This document shows positions 15,661 through 24,894 of a stretch of 64,000 bases of DNA, piece by piece. Made by a program: the position numbers and the translations under genes. The DNA is taken from contig NZ_QJUI01000001.1 of the NCBI RefSeq assembly GCF_004327285.1, positions 248,001 to 312,000 on the forward strand, written 5' to 3'. Numbering within the stretch: position 1 is the stretch's first letter; each line of letters opens with the position of its first letter. Under the pieces are notes generated by a model that was not told the DNA's origin, searched no databases, and worked only from the letters and a program-made list of their open reading frames with translations. Source of the DNA: Phytopseudomonas daroniae. Lineage in GTDB: Bacteria; Pseudomonadota; Gammaproteobacteria; Pseudomonadales; Pseudomonadaceae.

Positions 15661-16911
15661 TCAATGTGCGACTGCCGCGGCGCCGTGTTCATCCACTAGC
15701 GCGCCGGTGTGAAAGCGCTCGATGGAGAACGGTTCAGCCAACGGATGGGGCTCGCCCTTGGCCAGGGTCGCGGCGAACACATGGCCGGAGCCCGGTGTGG
15801 CCTTGAAGCCGCCGGTTCCCCAACCGCAGTTGATGAACAGGTTCTTGACCGGTGTCTTGCCGATGATCGGGCAGGCGTCCGGCGTGGTGTCGACGATGCC
15901 GCCCCACTGACGGTTCATGCGCACCCGCGAGAGCACCGGGAACATCTCGACGATGGCCTCGATGGTGTGCTCGATGATCGGGTAGGAGCCGCGCTGGCCA
16001 TAGCCGACCCAGCCGTCGATACCGGCACCGATGACCAGGTCGCCCTTGTCCGACTGGCTGATGTAGCCGTGCACGGCGTTGGACATGATCACGCTGTCGA
16101 TGATCGGCTTGATCGGTTCGGAAACCAGGGCCTGCAACGGATGGGATTCGATCGGCAACCTGAAGCCGGCCTTGTGTGCCAGCGGCCCGGTGTTGCCCGC
16201 CACCACCATGCCGACGCGCTTGGCGCCGATGAAACCCTTGTTGGTTTCCACGCCGATCACCGCACCATCCTGTTTGCGGAAGCCGGTGACTTCGGTCTGC
16301 TGGATCAGATCCACACCCAGGGCATCGGCGGCGCGCGCGTAGCCCCAGGCCACGGCATCGTGACGGGCATTGCCGGCACGACGCTGTACCGAGGCGCCAA
16401 GCACCGGATAACGGGTATTGGCGCTGCAATCCAGGTAGGGGATTTCCTCGGCCACCTGCTTGGTGTCGAGCAATTCGTTGGGGATGCCGTTGAGGATGTT
16501 GGCGGTCACCAGACGTTCAGCGTCACGCAAGTCCTGCAGGGTATGGCACAAGTGGTAGCAACCGCGCTGGGAGAACATCACGTTGTAGTTCAGATCCTGG
16601 GACAGGCCTTCCCACAACTTCATGGCGTGCTCGTACAGCGCCGACGACTCGTCCAGCAGGTAGTTGGAGCGCACGATGGTGGTGTTGCGCGCGGTGTTAC
16701 CGCCGCCCAGCCAGCCCTTCTCGATCACCGCGATATTCTTGATGCCATGCACTTTGGCCAGGTAATAGGCGGTGGCCAGGCCGTGACCGCCACCACCGAT
16801 GATGACCACATCGTAGACCGGCCTGGGCGTCGGGTTGCGCCACATGCGCTGCCAGTTCTCGTGGTGGCTGAAGGAATGCTTGAACAGGCCGAAGCCGGAA
16901 TAGCGCTGCAT
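15661..16911 (-). CDS. soxB: Sarcosine oxidase beta subunit
   Basis: A 416-residue flavoprotein of the DAO family. The dinucleotide-binding motif YDVVIIGGGGHGLATAYYLA (about residues 33-52) binds FAD; a covalent FMN site is known in the family. The C-terminal GGIVDTTPDACPIIGKTPV and NCGWGTGGFKATPGSG blocks are characteristic. It carries the sarcosine-oxidising site. It follows glyA after a 132-bp gap containing a hairpin repeat. Confidence 0.95.
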   Translation of the reverse strand: MQRYSGFGLFKHSFSHHENWQRMWRNPTPRPVYDVVIIGGGGHGLATAYYLAKVHGIKNIAVIEKGWLGGGNTARNTTIVRSNYLLDESSALYEHAMKLWEGLSQDLNYNVMFSQRGCYHLCHTLQDLRDAERLVTANILNGIPNELLDTKQVAEEIPYLDCSANTRYPVLGASVQRRAGNARHDAVAWGYARAADALGVDLIQQTEVTGFRKQDGAVIGVETNKGFIGAKRVGMVVAGNTGPLAHKAGFRLPIESHPLQALVSEPIKPIIDSVIMSNAVHGYISQSDKGDLVIGAGIDGWVGYGQRGSYPIIEHTIEAIVEMFPVLSRVRMNRQWGGIVDTTPDACPIIGKTPVKNLFINCGWGTGGFKATPGSGHVFAATLAKGEPHPLAEPFSIERFHTGALVDEHGAAAVAH

Positions 16912-16956
16912 GGGGAACTCCTGAATTCTGCTTGCTTGTAGGAGCTCACCTGAACC

Positions 16957-17005
16957 GTAGGATGGGTGAAACCCATCAGTTTTCGATGGGTTCCACCCAT
17001 CCTAC
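16957..17005. repeat. GTAGGATGGGTGAAACCCATC hairpin repeat
   Basis: GTAGGATGGGTGAAACCC faces GGGTTCCACCCATCCTAC, giving a long near-perfect hairpin between glyA and soxB. Copies occur at 11285-11330 and 37799-37847. It may act as an attenuator or a 3' mRNA stabiliser within the operon. Confidence 0.75.
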
Positions 17006-17043
17006 GATGTCAAAGCCTGTGGCCCCTACGTGACGACAATGCG

Positions 17044-18297
<1,254 letters not shown>

Positions 18298-18469
18298 CAC
18301 GTATCTCCCCGAGGCGCCTGAAGGCGCCGCATCTGGCTCGGTTGCTCGATATGAGTCTTGTTGCAGCGATGGTATGACTCGCCCTCGAGAACCAGATGCC
18401 TATGCACGCCACGGGAGATTGCGTTTGCGACATGGGCGAGTGTCGCAATCACGCATGCGTGAAAGCCGG

Positions 18470-19216
18470 TCAGACGCTGCGCAGCGCCACCAGGACAAGA
18501 AAGTGCGCGGGGTAGAACAGGTAGGCCCAGCGCCGTACCGGCGGTATCGGGAACGGCGGGCGCTGACGCAACAGCAAGAGACCGATCAGCGGGGCGAGCA
18601 GGCAGATGCCGAGCACGCTCCAGGCGAACGGGTCGCCACGAGCGGCGTCGCGGTAGAACGGTGCCCAGTAGTTGGCCGCCAGGCAGCAGAGCATCGGCAG
18701 CAACCAAGCGATATAGGGTTTGCGCAGCGCCAGCAGGAAGGCGGCGGGCAACACGGCTCCGAAGGAGCCGAACATCAGCCAGTCATGGCCAAACACGGCG
18801 ATCACCAGCGCAGCCGCACCCAGCAAGCAGGCCTGGAGCTGCGGCCGCTGCACGGCGTTGGCGATCAGCAGGCCAAGCACCAGGGTCGGCAGCACGTTGA
18901 GCGATTCCGCCGTAGGCACCAGCATGCGGTAAGGCCACTCAGACAGCAGCGAGAACAGCAGCAACCAGCCGAGATAGCTCAGGGACACGCCACTCGAAGC
19001 GCCGACTCTCGGCCGTGCGACATTGGCGGCGATCGCCAGACAGAACAGCGGAAAGGCCAGGCGGCCAGGCACGTAGAGAAAATACAGGGAGGGCCAGACA
19101 TGGCGAAGGTGATCGATCAGCATGGTCAGCAGCGCCAGCCATTTGATCAGGTCGAGGGCCGCGTCACGGCCAAAAGGCATTTGCAGGGAAGCAGATGGGG
19201 CTGGAGGCATGCGCAT
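18470..19216 (-). CDS. TraX-family membrane protein
   Basis: A 248-residue polytopic protein with about eight hydrophobic segments and the TraX-type N-terminus RDAALDLIKWLALLTMLIDHLRH. TraX of F plasmid acetylates pilin; chromosomal relatives are putative membrane acyltransferases of unknown substrate. The start is uncertain: the ATG at 19180 (just before PFGRDAALD) is closer to typical family N-termini than 19216. The gene stands alone on the minus strand upstream of glyA. Confidence 0.75.
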   Translation of the reverse strand: MRMPPAPSASLQMPFGRDAALDLIKWLALLTMLIDHLRHVWPSLYFLYVPGRLAFPLFCLAIAANVARPRVGASSGVSLSYLGWLLLFSLLSEWPYRMLVPTAESLNVLPTLVLGLLIANAVQRPQLQACLLGAAALVIAVFGHDWLMFGSFGAVLPAAFLLALRKPYIAWLLPMLCCLAANYWAPFYRDAARGDPFAWSVLGICLLAPLIGLLLLRQRPPFPIPPVRRWAYLFYPAHFLVLVALRSV

Positions 19217-19273
19217 GCGTCACGCAGGGGGATGAAGCTGCACGGTAGAGGCTGTCTGCGCCTCGGCGCAAAT

Positions 19274-19305
19274 CAAAAGGCGGCGCAGGGCTGCACCCTG
19301 CGCCG
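19274..19305 (-). terminator. Rho-independent terminator of the small secreted protein gene
   Basis: CGGCGCAGGG and CCCTGCGCCG form a perfect 10-bp stem around a 5-base loop; on the minus strand it is followed by CCTTTTG. It lies 16 bases after the stop codon at 19321. Confidence 0.8.
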
Positions 19306-19320
19306 TCCGTACGACACTGA

Positions 19321-19620
19321 CTACTGCAATTGCGCGTTGCAACTGCTCGAGGCAGTGACCAGACGCTGTTGCAGCGCTGCATCCGGCGGAACCTGCTGGC
19401 TCATCTCGGCCATTTCCGCCTCGCTGAACTCCTCGCTGACCTTGGTCGCGGCGCAGTCGCAGAACGCGGTGAGTTTCTCCTGAGAGTGGCCGGACTGAGC
19501 GCCTTTCACGCACTCCTGAACGAAGGTCGCTTTGGCTTCTGGTGACCAGGGCTCGGCTGCCACGGCCGGTAGGGCGAAGGCGAGCGGTGCGAAAAGTGCG
19601 ATCAGATGACGGTAGCTCAT
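19321..19620 (-). CDS. Small secreted protein of unknown function
   Basis: A 99-residue protein. Residues 1-21 are a clear signal peptide (LIALFAPLAFALPAVAA). The mature part has four cysteines (in FVQECVK, FCDCAA and SSCNAQ), which could form disulfides in the periplasm, and an acidic helical stretch. AGGAG is well placed before the ATG, and a good terminator follows. The family was not recognised. Confidence 0.75.
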   Translation of the reverse strand: MSYRHLIALFAPLAFALPAVAAEPWSPEAKATFVQECVKGAQSGHSQEKLTAFCDCAATKVSEEFSEAEMAEMSQQVPPDAALQQRLVTASSSCNAQLQ

Positions 19621-19810
19621 GGTGGGCTCCTGTAGCTTGGAATCGGCGAGTCCTTGAATACGACTCTCTGCTTTGTGAGCCCATCGGCGCCTGTGAGTTC
19701 AGAATGAATGCCCTGAACAATATGTCGCGCCAGCGAGTTCTATGCATACCCAAGGCGGGCTAAAGTAGCGGCATACGCCCGCACGGGGCGACGCAGACAA
19801 GGATTTTCCA

Positions 19811-20851
19811 ATGCCCGACAACGCCCAGCAATTCGCCAGCGACAACTACTCTGGCATCTGCCCCGAGGCCTGGGAAGCCATGGCAGAGGCCAACCAGGGT
19901 CATCAGCGCGCCTACGGCGATGACGAATGGACAGCCCGCGCCGCCGACCATTTCCGAAGCCTGTTCGAAACCGACTGCGACGTGTTCTTCGCCTTCAACG
20001 GCACCGCCGCCAACTCCCTGGCTCTTTCCGCGCTGTGCCAGAGCTACCACAGCGTGATCTGCTCGGAGACCGCCCACGTCGAGACCGACGAATGCGGCGC
20101 GCCGGAATTCTTTTCCAACGGCTCCAAACTGCTCATCGCACACACCGAGCAGGGCAAACTGACCCCGGCCTCGATCCGCGAGATCGCCCTCAAGCGCAAG
20201 GACATCCATTACCCGAAACCTCGCGTGGTCACCCTGACCCAGGCTACCGAAGTCGGCACCGTCTACCGCCCCGAGGAAATCCAGGCGATCAGCCAGACCT
20301 GCGACGAACTCGGCCTGAACTTGCACATGGACGGCGCGCGCTTCTCCAATGCCTGCGCCTTCCTCAACTGCAGCCCCGCGGAGCTGACCTGGAAAGCCGG
20401 TGTCGATGTGCTCTGCTTCGGCGGCACCAAGAACGGCATGGCGGTCGGCGAGGCGATCCTGTTCTTCAACCGTGACCTGGCCGAAGACTTCGACTACCGC
20501 TGCAAGCAGGCCGGGCAACTGGCCTCGAAGATGCGCTACCTGTCGGCGCCCTGGGTCGGCATCCTGCAGAACGACGCCTGGCTGCGCTATGCCAACCATG
20601 CCAACCGCTGCGCGCAACTGCTCGCCGAACTGGTGGAGGACGTGCCCGGTGTCAGCCTGATGTTCCCGGTGGAAGCCAACGGCGTGTTCCTGCAGATGTC
20701 CGAACCCGCCATCGCCGCCCTGACCGCCCGCGGCTGGCGCTTCTACACCTTTATCGGTGCTGGCGGCGCCCGCTTCATGTGCTCCTGGGACACCGAAGAG
20801 GCTCGCGTCCGCCAACTGGCAGCGGATATTCGCGAAGTGATGGCCGGCTAA
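19811..20851 (+). CDS. ltaE: Low-specificity L-threonine aldolase
   Basis: A 346-residue PLP enzyme cleaving threonine and allo-threonine to glycine and acetaldehyde. Visible are the HVETDECGAPEFF block, the LNLHMDGARFSNA segment with the PLP-contacting aspartate, and LCFGGTKNGMAVGEA with the Schiff-base lysine. AAGGATTTTCCA precedes the ATG. In Pseudomonas it commonly neighbours the glycine betaine/sarcosine genes, consistent with a role in glycine supply. Confidence 0.92.
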   Translation: MPDNAQQFASDNYSGICPEAWEAMAEANQGHQRAYGDDEWTARAADHFRSLFETDCDVFFAFNGTAANSLALSALCQSYHSVICSETAHVETDECGAPEFFSNGSKLLIAHTEQGKLTPASIREIALKRKDIHYPKPRVVTLTQATEVGTVYRPEEIQAISQTCDELGLNLHMDGARFSNACAFLNCSPAELTWKAGVDVLCFGGTKNGMAVGEAILFFNRDLAEDFDYRCKQAGQLASKMRYLSAPWVGILQNDAWLRYANHANRCAQLLAELVEDVPGVSLMFPVEANGVFLQMSEPAIAALTARGWRFYTFIGAGGARFMCSWDTEEARVRQLAADIREVMAG

Positions 20852-20918
20852 AGAGACGACTTCCTGCGTCAGTTCGCCGGGGTGGTTCTGGAGCGCATCC
20901 CAACATCGCTGCGCTCGC

Positions 20919-22232
20919 TCACAAGCGCTCCGGCAAGGTGTTGGCTGCGCTCAGAGCAGGTTCGTTGGCCAGCAGTTTGGCGCGCCAGGCGGGTATCTCG
21001 CTCTCCGTCACATCCAGGCGCTTGAGCCACTGATCGGCCGACCAGCCGACCAGCCGCAACTCCCCGTCATGAGAGCCTCCGTGTAACGAGCCTACGGTCT
21101 CGTAGCGGATGCCCTTGAGTACATGGTTCAGCAGCACGTAGGCGGCCGGTTTCGGGTCTTCGGCATCACCACCCAGGTACGGATAGGCGCCGGCCTGGAT
21201 CACTACACCGTTACCGTAGTCGTAGAAGGCGAAATGGCTGGATGGCAGTTGCGCACGCAATGCCTCCAAGCCGCCTGCCAGATCCAAGCGCTCCTGATCG
21301 AGCAACGTCAACCAACTGATGGTTTTGATCTTGGGTTGTTTGAACTGCGGACGGTTAGCCAACAAAGCTGCAGTGCCTACATCCAGCTCTGGCATACGTG
21401 CAGCCATAAATGCCTCAGTCGGCTCGTTACTGCTCTGACTTGTGGGGGAAAGGTTGAAAGCGTAGCTAACATAGCCCTGCTCTGGATTCAGCCGCCGTGC
21501 AAAACCCAGAAAAAGGCGTAGAAAATCCAGCGGCTGTTGCTCTTGGTAAAGAAGCGGTATGGAAAATTCCAACACACTCAAATCACGCCCAATCCTCGCC
21601 TGCCAGCCCCGCTTGCCATAAACATCAAAAACCCAGGCGCTGGCATCGCGAGATTGCTTGCCGCTGGTGTAGCAGAAGCTGAGATGATCGTCTTCATCCA
21701 TTGCCCCCATCATCTCGCGCAGCGACTTGGCGTCACCGTATGCTGTCAGTGGTTTTCCTTGCGGGGGCTCTTCACGCCAAAGCCAGGTAAGGTGCGGCTC
21801 GGCCAAGTGCCTAAACTCGTCGAAGCATTGGCACAGCGCCTCACGCACCAAAGGGGTATGAGCCTCCTTGAAATAAAGCGTACCGCGTAGGCAAAGCACC
21901 GCGCCGATATAGTCCTCGGGACCACCTTTCATCAGCAGGTTGCCGGGCAGCGCTGGTAGCCCGGTGAGAGACGCGACGCGACCATCTGGCCTCGTAAAGC
22001 ACTCGATCAGTTGATCTGCCAGCTGCGCCGCTGTACGCAGAGCAGTGGCGGACGGGCCATTTAGCGGAAGGCAGGAAAGCGGCAACGGGTAGTCGACCCA
22101 GGGCGTCAGCCCATGTTCATCGGACGTGACCGTGGCTTCCCACCCATCCTCCGCATACAGGCGCACCTGATGATTGGCCATGGGCAAACCGGTTTCCTGA
22201 TTAGTCAGGGCAAAACGCTGCCGCTCGCTCAC
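20919..22232 (-). CDS. DUF3396-type immunity protein with an N-terminal PAAR-extension-like domain
   Basis: A 437-residue protein. From about residue 95 to the end it is closely similar to the neighbouring 362-residue protein (22229-23317). Residues 6-46 (RFALTNQETGLP ... GLTPWV) align without gaps to residues 114-154 of the PAAR protein at 24031-24549, about 18 of 41 positions identical by eye; that segment is a transthyretin-like extension. The immunity part resembles DUF3396/TsiV-like proteins that neutralise VRR-NUC-type T6SS effectors. The GTG start overlaps the upstream gene's TGA. No signal peptide is seen, so it is cytoplasmic, fitting protection against a nuclease. Confidence 0.75.
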   Translation of the reverse strand: MSERQRFALTNQETGLPMANHQVRLYAEDGWEATVTSDEHGLTPWVDYPLPLSCLPLNGPSATALRTAAQLADQLIECFTRPDGRVASLTGLPALPGNLLMKGGPEDYIGAVLCLRGTLYFKEAHTPLVREALCQCFDEFRHLAEPHLTWLWREEPPQGKPLTAYGDAKSLREMMGAMDEDDHLSFCYTSGKQSRDASAWVFDVYGKRGWQARIGRDLSVLEFSIPLLYQEQQPLDFLRLFLGFARRLNPEQGYVSYAFNLSPTSQSSNEPTEAFMAARMPELDVGTAALLANRPQFKQPKIKTISWLTLLDQERLDLAGGLEALRAQLPSSHFAFYDYGNGVVIQAGAYPYLGGDAEDPKPAAYVLLNHVLKGIRYETVGSLHGGSHDGELRLVGWSADQWLKRLDVTESEIPAWRAKLLANEPALSAANTLPERL

Positions 22233-23317
22233 AAGCGCTCCGGCAAGGTGTTGGCTGCGCTCAGAGCAGGTTCGTTGGCCAGCAGTTTGGCACGCCAGGC
22301 GGGTACCTCACTCTCCGTCACATCCAGGCGCTTGAGCCACTGGTCGGCCGACCAGCCGACCAGGCGCAACTCGCCGTCATGAGAACCTCCGTGTAACGAG
22401 CCTACGGTCTCGTAGCGGATGCCCTTGAGTACATGGTTCAGCAGCACGTAGGGAGCCGGTTTGGGGTCTTCAGCATCGCCGCCAAGGTAGGGGTAAGCGC
22501 CGGCCTGGATCACGATACCGTTACCATAATCGTAGAAGGCGAAATGGCTGGATGGCAGTTGGGCGCGCAGAGCCTCCAGGCCGCCTGCCAGCTCCAAGCG
22601 TTCCTGGTCGAGCAAGGTCAGCCAACTGACGGTTTTGATCTTGGGATGTTTGAACTGCGGGCGGTTAGCCAATAAAGCCGCCGTGCCTGCATCCAGCCCG
22701 GGCATACGTGCGGCCATAAAGGCTTCAGTGGGTTGATTATCGTCCCGCTTGGTTATTGAGAGGTTGTAGGCATGACCCGCATAACCTTGTTCCGGGTTCA
22801 GCCGTCGCGAGAAGTCGATAAATAGCTGCAGAAACTTAATCGGGCTCTGCTCCTGATACAACAGTGGAATTGAGAATTGCAGAACGCTGAGATTTCGTCC
22901 GATTCGAGCCTCCCAAGCAGACTTGCCATAAATCTCGAAGAACCAGGGACTAGCATCATTCGCCCGGCGACCACTCGTGTAATAGAACGTCAGCGGGTAA
23001 TCCTCATCCATACCGGATAGTATTTCACGCAACGGTTTTGCATCACTGTACGCAGTCAGTGGCTTTCCTTCTGGTGGCTCCTCACGCCACAGCCAGGTGA
23101 GATGGGGCTCGGCCAAGCGCTTGAATTCGTCGAAGCATTGGCACAGTGCCTCGCGCACTAGGGGGGTATGGGCCTCCTTGAAATAAAGCGTACCGCGCAG
23201 GCAAAGCATCGCACCGATATAATCTTCGCGACCACCCTTCATTAACAGGTTGCCAGGTATTTCCAATAGATTCGGTTGTTTGGCCAATTCCTCGGCCATG
23301 TTGAATTCCGGTTCCAT
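22229..23317 (-). CDS. DUF3396-type T6SS immunity protein
   Basis: A 362-residue cytoplasmic protein next to a nuclease effector gene. It starts with a short unrelated leader and then GNLLMKGGREDYIGAMLCLRGTLYFKEAH, shared with its downstream paralogue. The last roughly 130 residues of the two paralogues are almost identical while the middle differs, so gene conversion or recent duplication is likely. GGAGGA stands 6 bases before the ATG. As the gene immediately after the effector, it is the best candidate for the cognate antidote. DUF3396 membership is from pattern recognition. Confidence 0.78.
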   Translation of the reverse strand: MEPEFNMAEELAKQPNLLEIPGNLLMKGGREDYIGAMLCLRGTLYFKEAHTPLVREALCQCFDEFKRLAEPHLTWLWREEPPEGKPLTAYSDAKPLREILSGMDEDYPLTFYYTSGRRANDASPWFFEIYGKSAWEARIGRNLSVLQFSIPLLYQEQSPIKFLQLFIDFSRRLNPEQGYAGHAYNLSITKRDDNQPTEAFMAARMPGLDAGTAALLANRPQFKHPKIKTVSWLTLLDQERLELAGGLEALRAQLPSSHFAFYDYGNGIVIQAGAYPYLGGDAEDPKPAPYVLLNHVLKGIRYETVGSLHGGSHDGELRLVGWSADQWLKRLDVTESEVPAWRAKLLANEPALSAANTLPERL

Positions 23318-23332
23318 AATATTTCCTCCGAT

Positions 23333-24034
23333 CTAATAGGCGGGGATCATCGGTCGCGGGGAGCGGCCACGTGTCAGGATGTACATCACACCACTAGCAA
23401 TAGCAGCGGCCCATCCCAACTCCTCAATCGGCACCTTGGAACCTTGATTCGTCTGGCTACAATCGCAATCGGTGGGTTTCATTTCGACTACCTTCCACTC
23501 ATCACCTGCAATAGCTGCATAGGCATCTACCTGGTTTTGGTTTGACGGATCAGGCGGAAACTTCATCTCTACCACCTGCTTGATATTGTCCTGAGTCGGC
23601 GGCAGGTTGGGATCCTTGACGATCACCACGTCAGGCCGGCGAATCATGCCTCGTCCAGGTTTAAACGGTGGGTGCTCCGGATCTTCATCCCAGTACTTAC
23701 TGATCCAACCTGGAATCCAGCCATGGGGGTTGTTGCCGGTCTGGCTGTCGAGGATGGGTTGCGGCGGATGCTTGGTCATGTCGTAACTGACCTCGGGCTT
23801 GTACGGGCTGCGCCTCTGGAGAATTTCGTCCAGCTCTCCCAGGCGCTGGGCCACGCAGGCCTGCTTGAGACTCTTGCCGTTCTGACTGACGTTGGGCGTG
23901 GTGCTGCAATAGCAGATCGCCGAACACAACACGTTCTTGTCCTGTGGGTCGAGCTTAGGCTCCAGGGTGCCGAGAGGGTTGACCTTGCCGTCGGGGCTCA
24001 TACCTCCCTGAGAAAGGCTAGGCTGCTCGCTCAT
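23333..24034 (-). CDS. VRR-NUC-like (PD-(D/E)xK) nuclease, probable T6SS effector
   Basis: A 233-residue protein. The nuclease core reads RRPDVVIVK (D135), then QVVEMKFPPD (E156-x-K158), then NQVDAYAAIAG (Q168, D170, Y172), the D..ExK..Q arrangement of PD-(D/E)xK/VRR-NUC enzymes. The N-terminal part has cysteines C37, C41, C43 and C60; the C-terminus has a hydrophobic helix (about 208-223). The start overlaps the PAAR stop by four bases (ATGA), so the two are co-translated. T6SS nucleases of this kind damage DNA in neighbouring bacteria. The function is inferred from motif and context. Confidence 0.8.
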   Translation of the reverse strand: MSEQPSLSQGGMSPDGKVNPLGTLEPKLDPQDKNVLCSAICYCSTTPNVSQNGKSLKQACVAQRLGELDEILQRRSPYKPEVSYDMTKHPPQPILDSQTGNNPHGWIPGWISKYWDEDPEHPPFKPGRGMIRRPDVVIVKDPNLPPTQDNIKQVVEMKFPPDPSNQNQVDAYAAIAGDEWKVVEMKPTDCDCSQTNQGSKVPIEELGWAAAIASGVMYILTRGRSPRPMIPAY

Positions 24035-24549
24035 GCTTCGCCTCCCTGCACCAGATCGATATGGATGGACTCCGAAGCAGCACGCTTGACCCACGATGTC
24101 ATGCCTTCGGCATCTGTCGTCTCGAGCGAACTCCAGCCATCACTCGACCAGACTTTTACTCTGCGCCCGACGACCGGCTTACCTGTTTCCTGGTCAATGA
24201 GTTGAAAGCGCCCTGAGTAAAGCGCATTGCTACTGACAAGTGCTGCAACAGGAGAGACCGGAGCGGGTACGAACATGTCACCGATGATGACCGTGCCTGA
24301 ACCACCGATGATCACGTTGCCGTGCGCACCAACACTGCCAAGTGTTGCGGCAGGCTTGCCGTTGATGAATACCGTGGACGAAACAGCAGACGTAATGGAG
24401 CTGCCGCAGGCAGAAACATCACCCTCTCGTGCCGCCGGCAGACCATCGAAGATGACATCGGGAGAGCCTTGGACGATCGGGTTGTTGCCATGCCCTGGCA
24501 ATGGACAAGCTGTTGGATCTGTAACACGCGCAGCGGGTTTTCCACTCAT
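24031..24549 (-). CDS. PAAR-domain spike protein with C-terminal transthyretin-like extension
   Basis: A 172-residue protein. Residues 1-93 form a PAAR domain (GKPAARVTDPT, IVQGSPDVIFDGLPAAREGD, FINGKPAATLGS, IIGGSGTVIIGD), the cone that sharpens the VgrG spike of the type VI secretion system. After a Pro/Ala linker, residues 114-158 form a small beta-rich domain (RFQLIDQETGKPVVGRRVKV). Such extensions recruit effectors. No VgrG, Hcp or other T6SS gene is in the window, so this is an orphan delivery module. It is the first gene of a four-gene overlapping operon. Confidence 0.88.
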   Translation of the reverse strand: MSGKPAARVTDPTACPLPGHGNNPIVQGSPDVIFDGLPAAREGDVSACGSSITSAVSSTVFINGKPAATLGSVGAHGNVIIGGSGTVIIGDMFVPAPVSPVAALVSSNALYSGRFQLIDQETGKPVVGRRVKVWSSDGWSSLETTDAEGMTSWVKRAASESIHIDLVQGGEA

Positions 24550-24894
24550 GGTGCCTATCCCTGCAAATAGTGAGTGAGGTCAAGGATGTGTGCCGCACTA
24601 CCGAGTGGTGCTCTACGGGGAGAGAGCGACAACCTTCCTTGAAAATCGCGCACGAAAGTAGCAGGTATGAAGTGCGCAACTTTTTGCGCACTTCAGCGCG
24701 ATCCCGCGTGAATATTGGGATACATGAACCTGTAACAATTTAATTTATCTCATCCCTTCCAGAGCTGGGCCAAGCTCATGCAGCTCACCACCTCAACACC
24801 CGAGCCATCGATAACAGCTGATAAGGGTCGGCTCGAGCGCCCATTTCAGCGACTGGGGATAACCGATGACACAATCCCCAGATAAGGTGGGCGA
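24550..24894. other. Non-coding region upstream of the PAAR operon
   Basis: No gene is seen. The region is markedly less GC-rich than the flanks and should hold the promoter of the PAAR operon. It contains two GGATAAC/GATAAG-like words (near 24830 and 24858) that resemble degraded versions of the repeat array starting at 24895. Confidence 0.4.
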
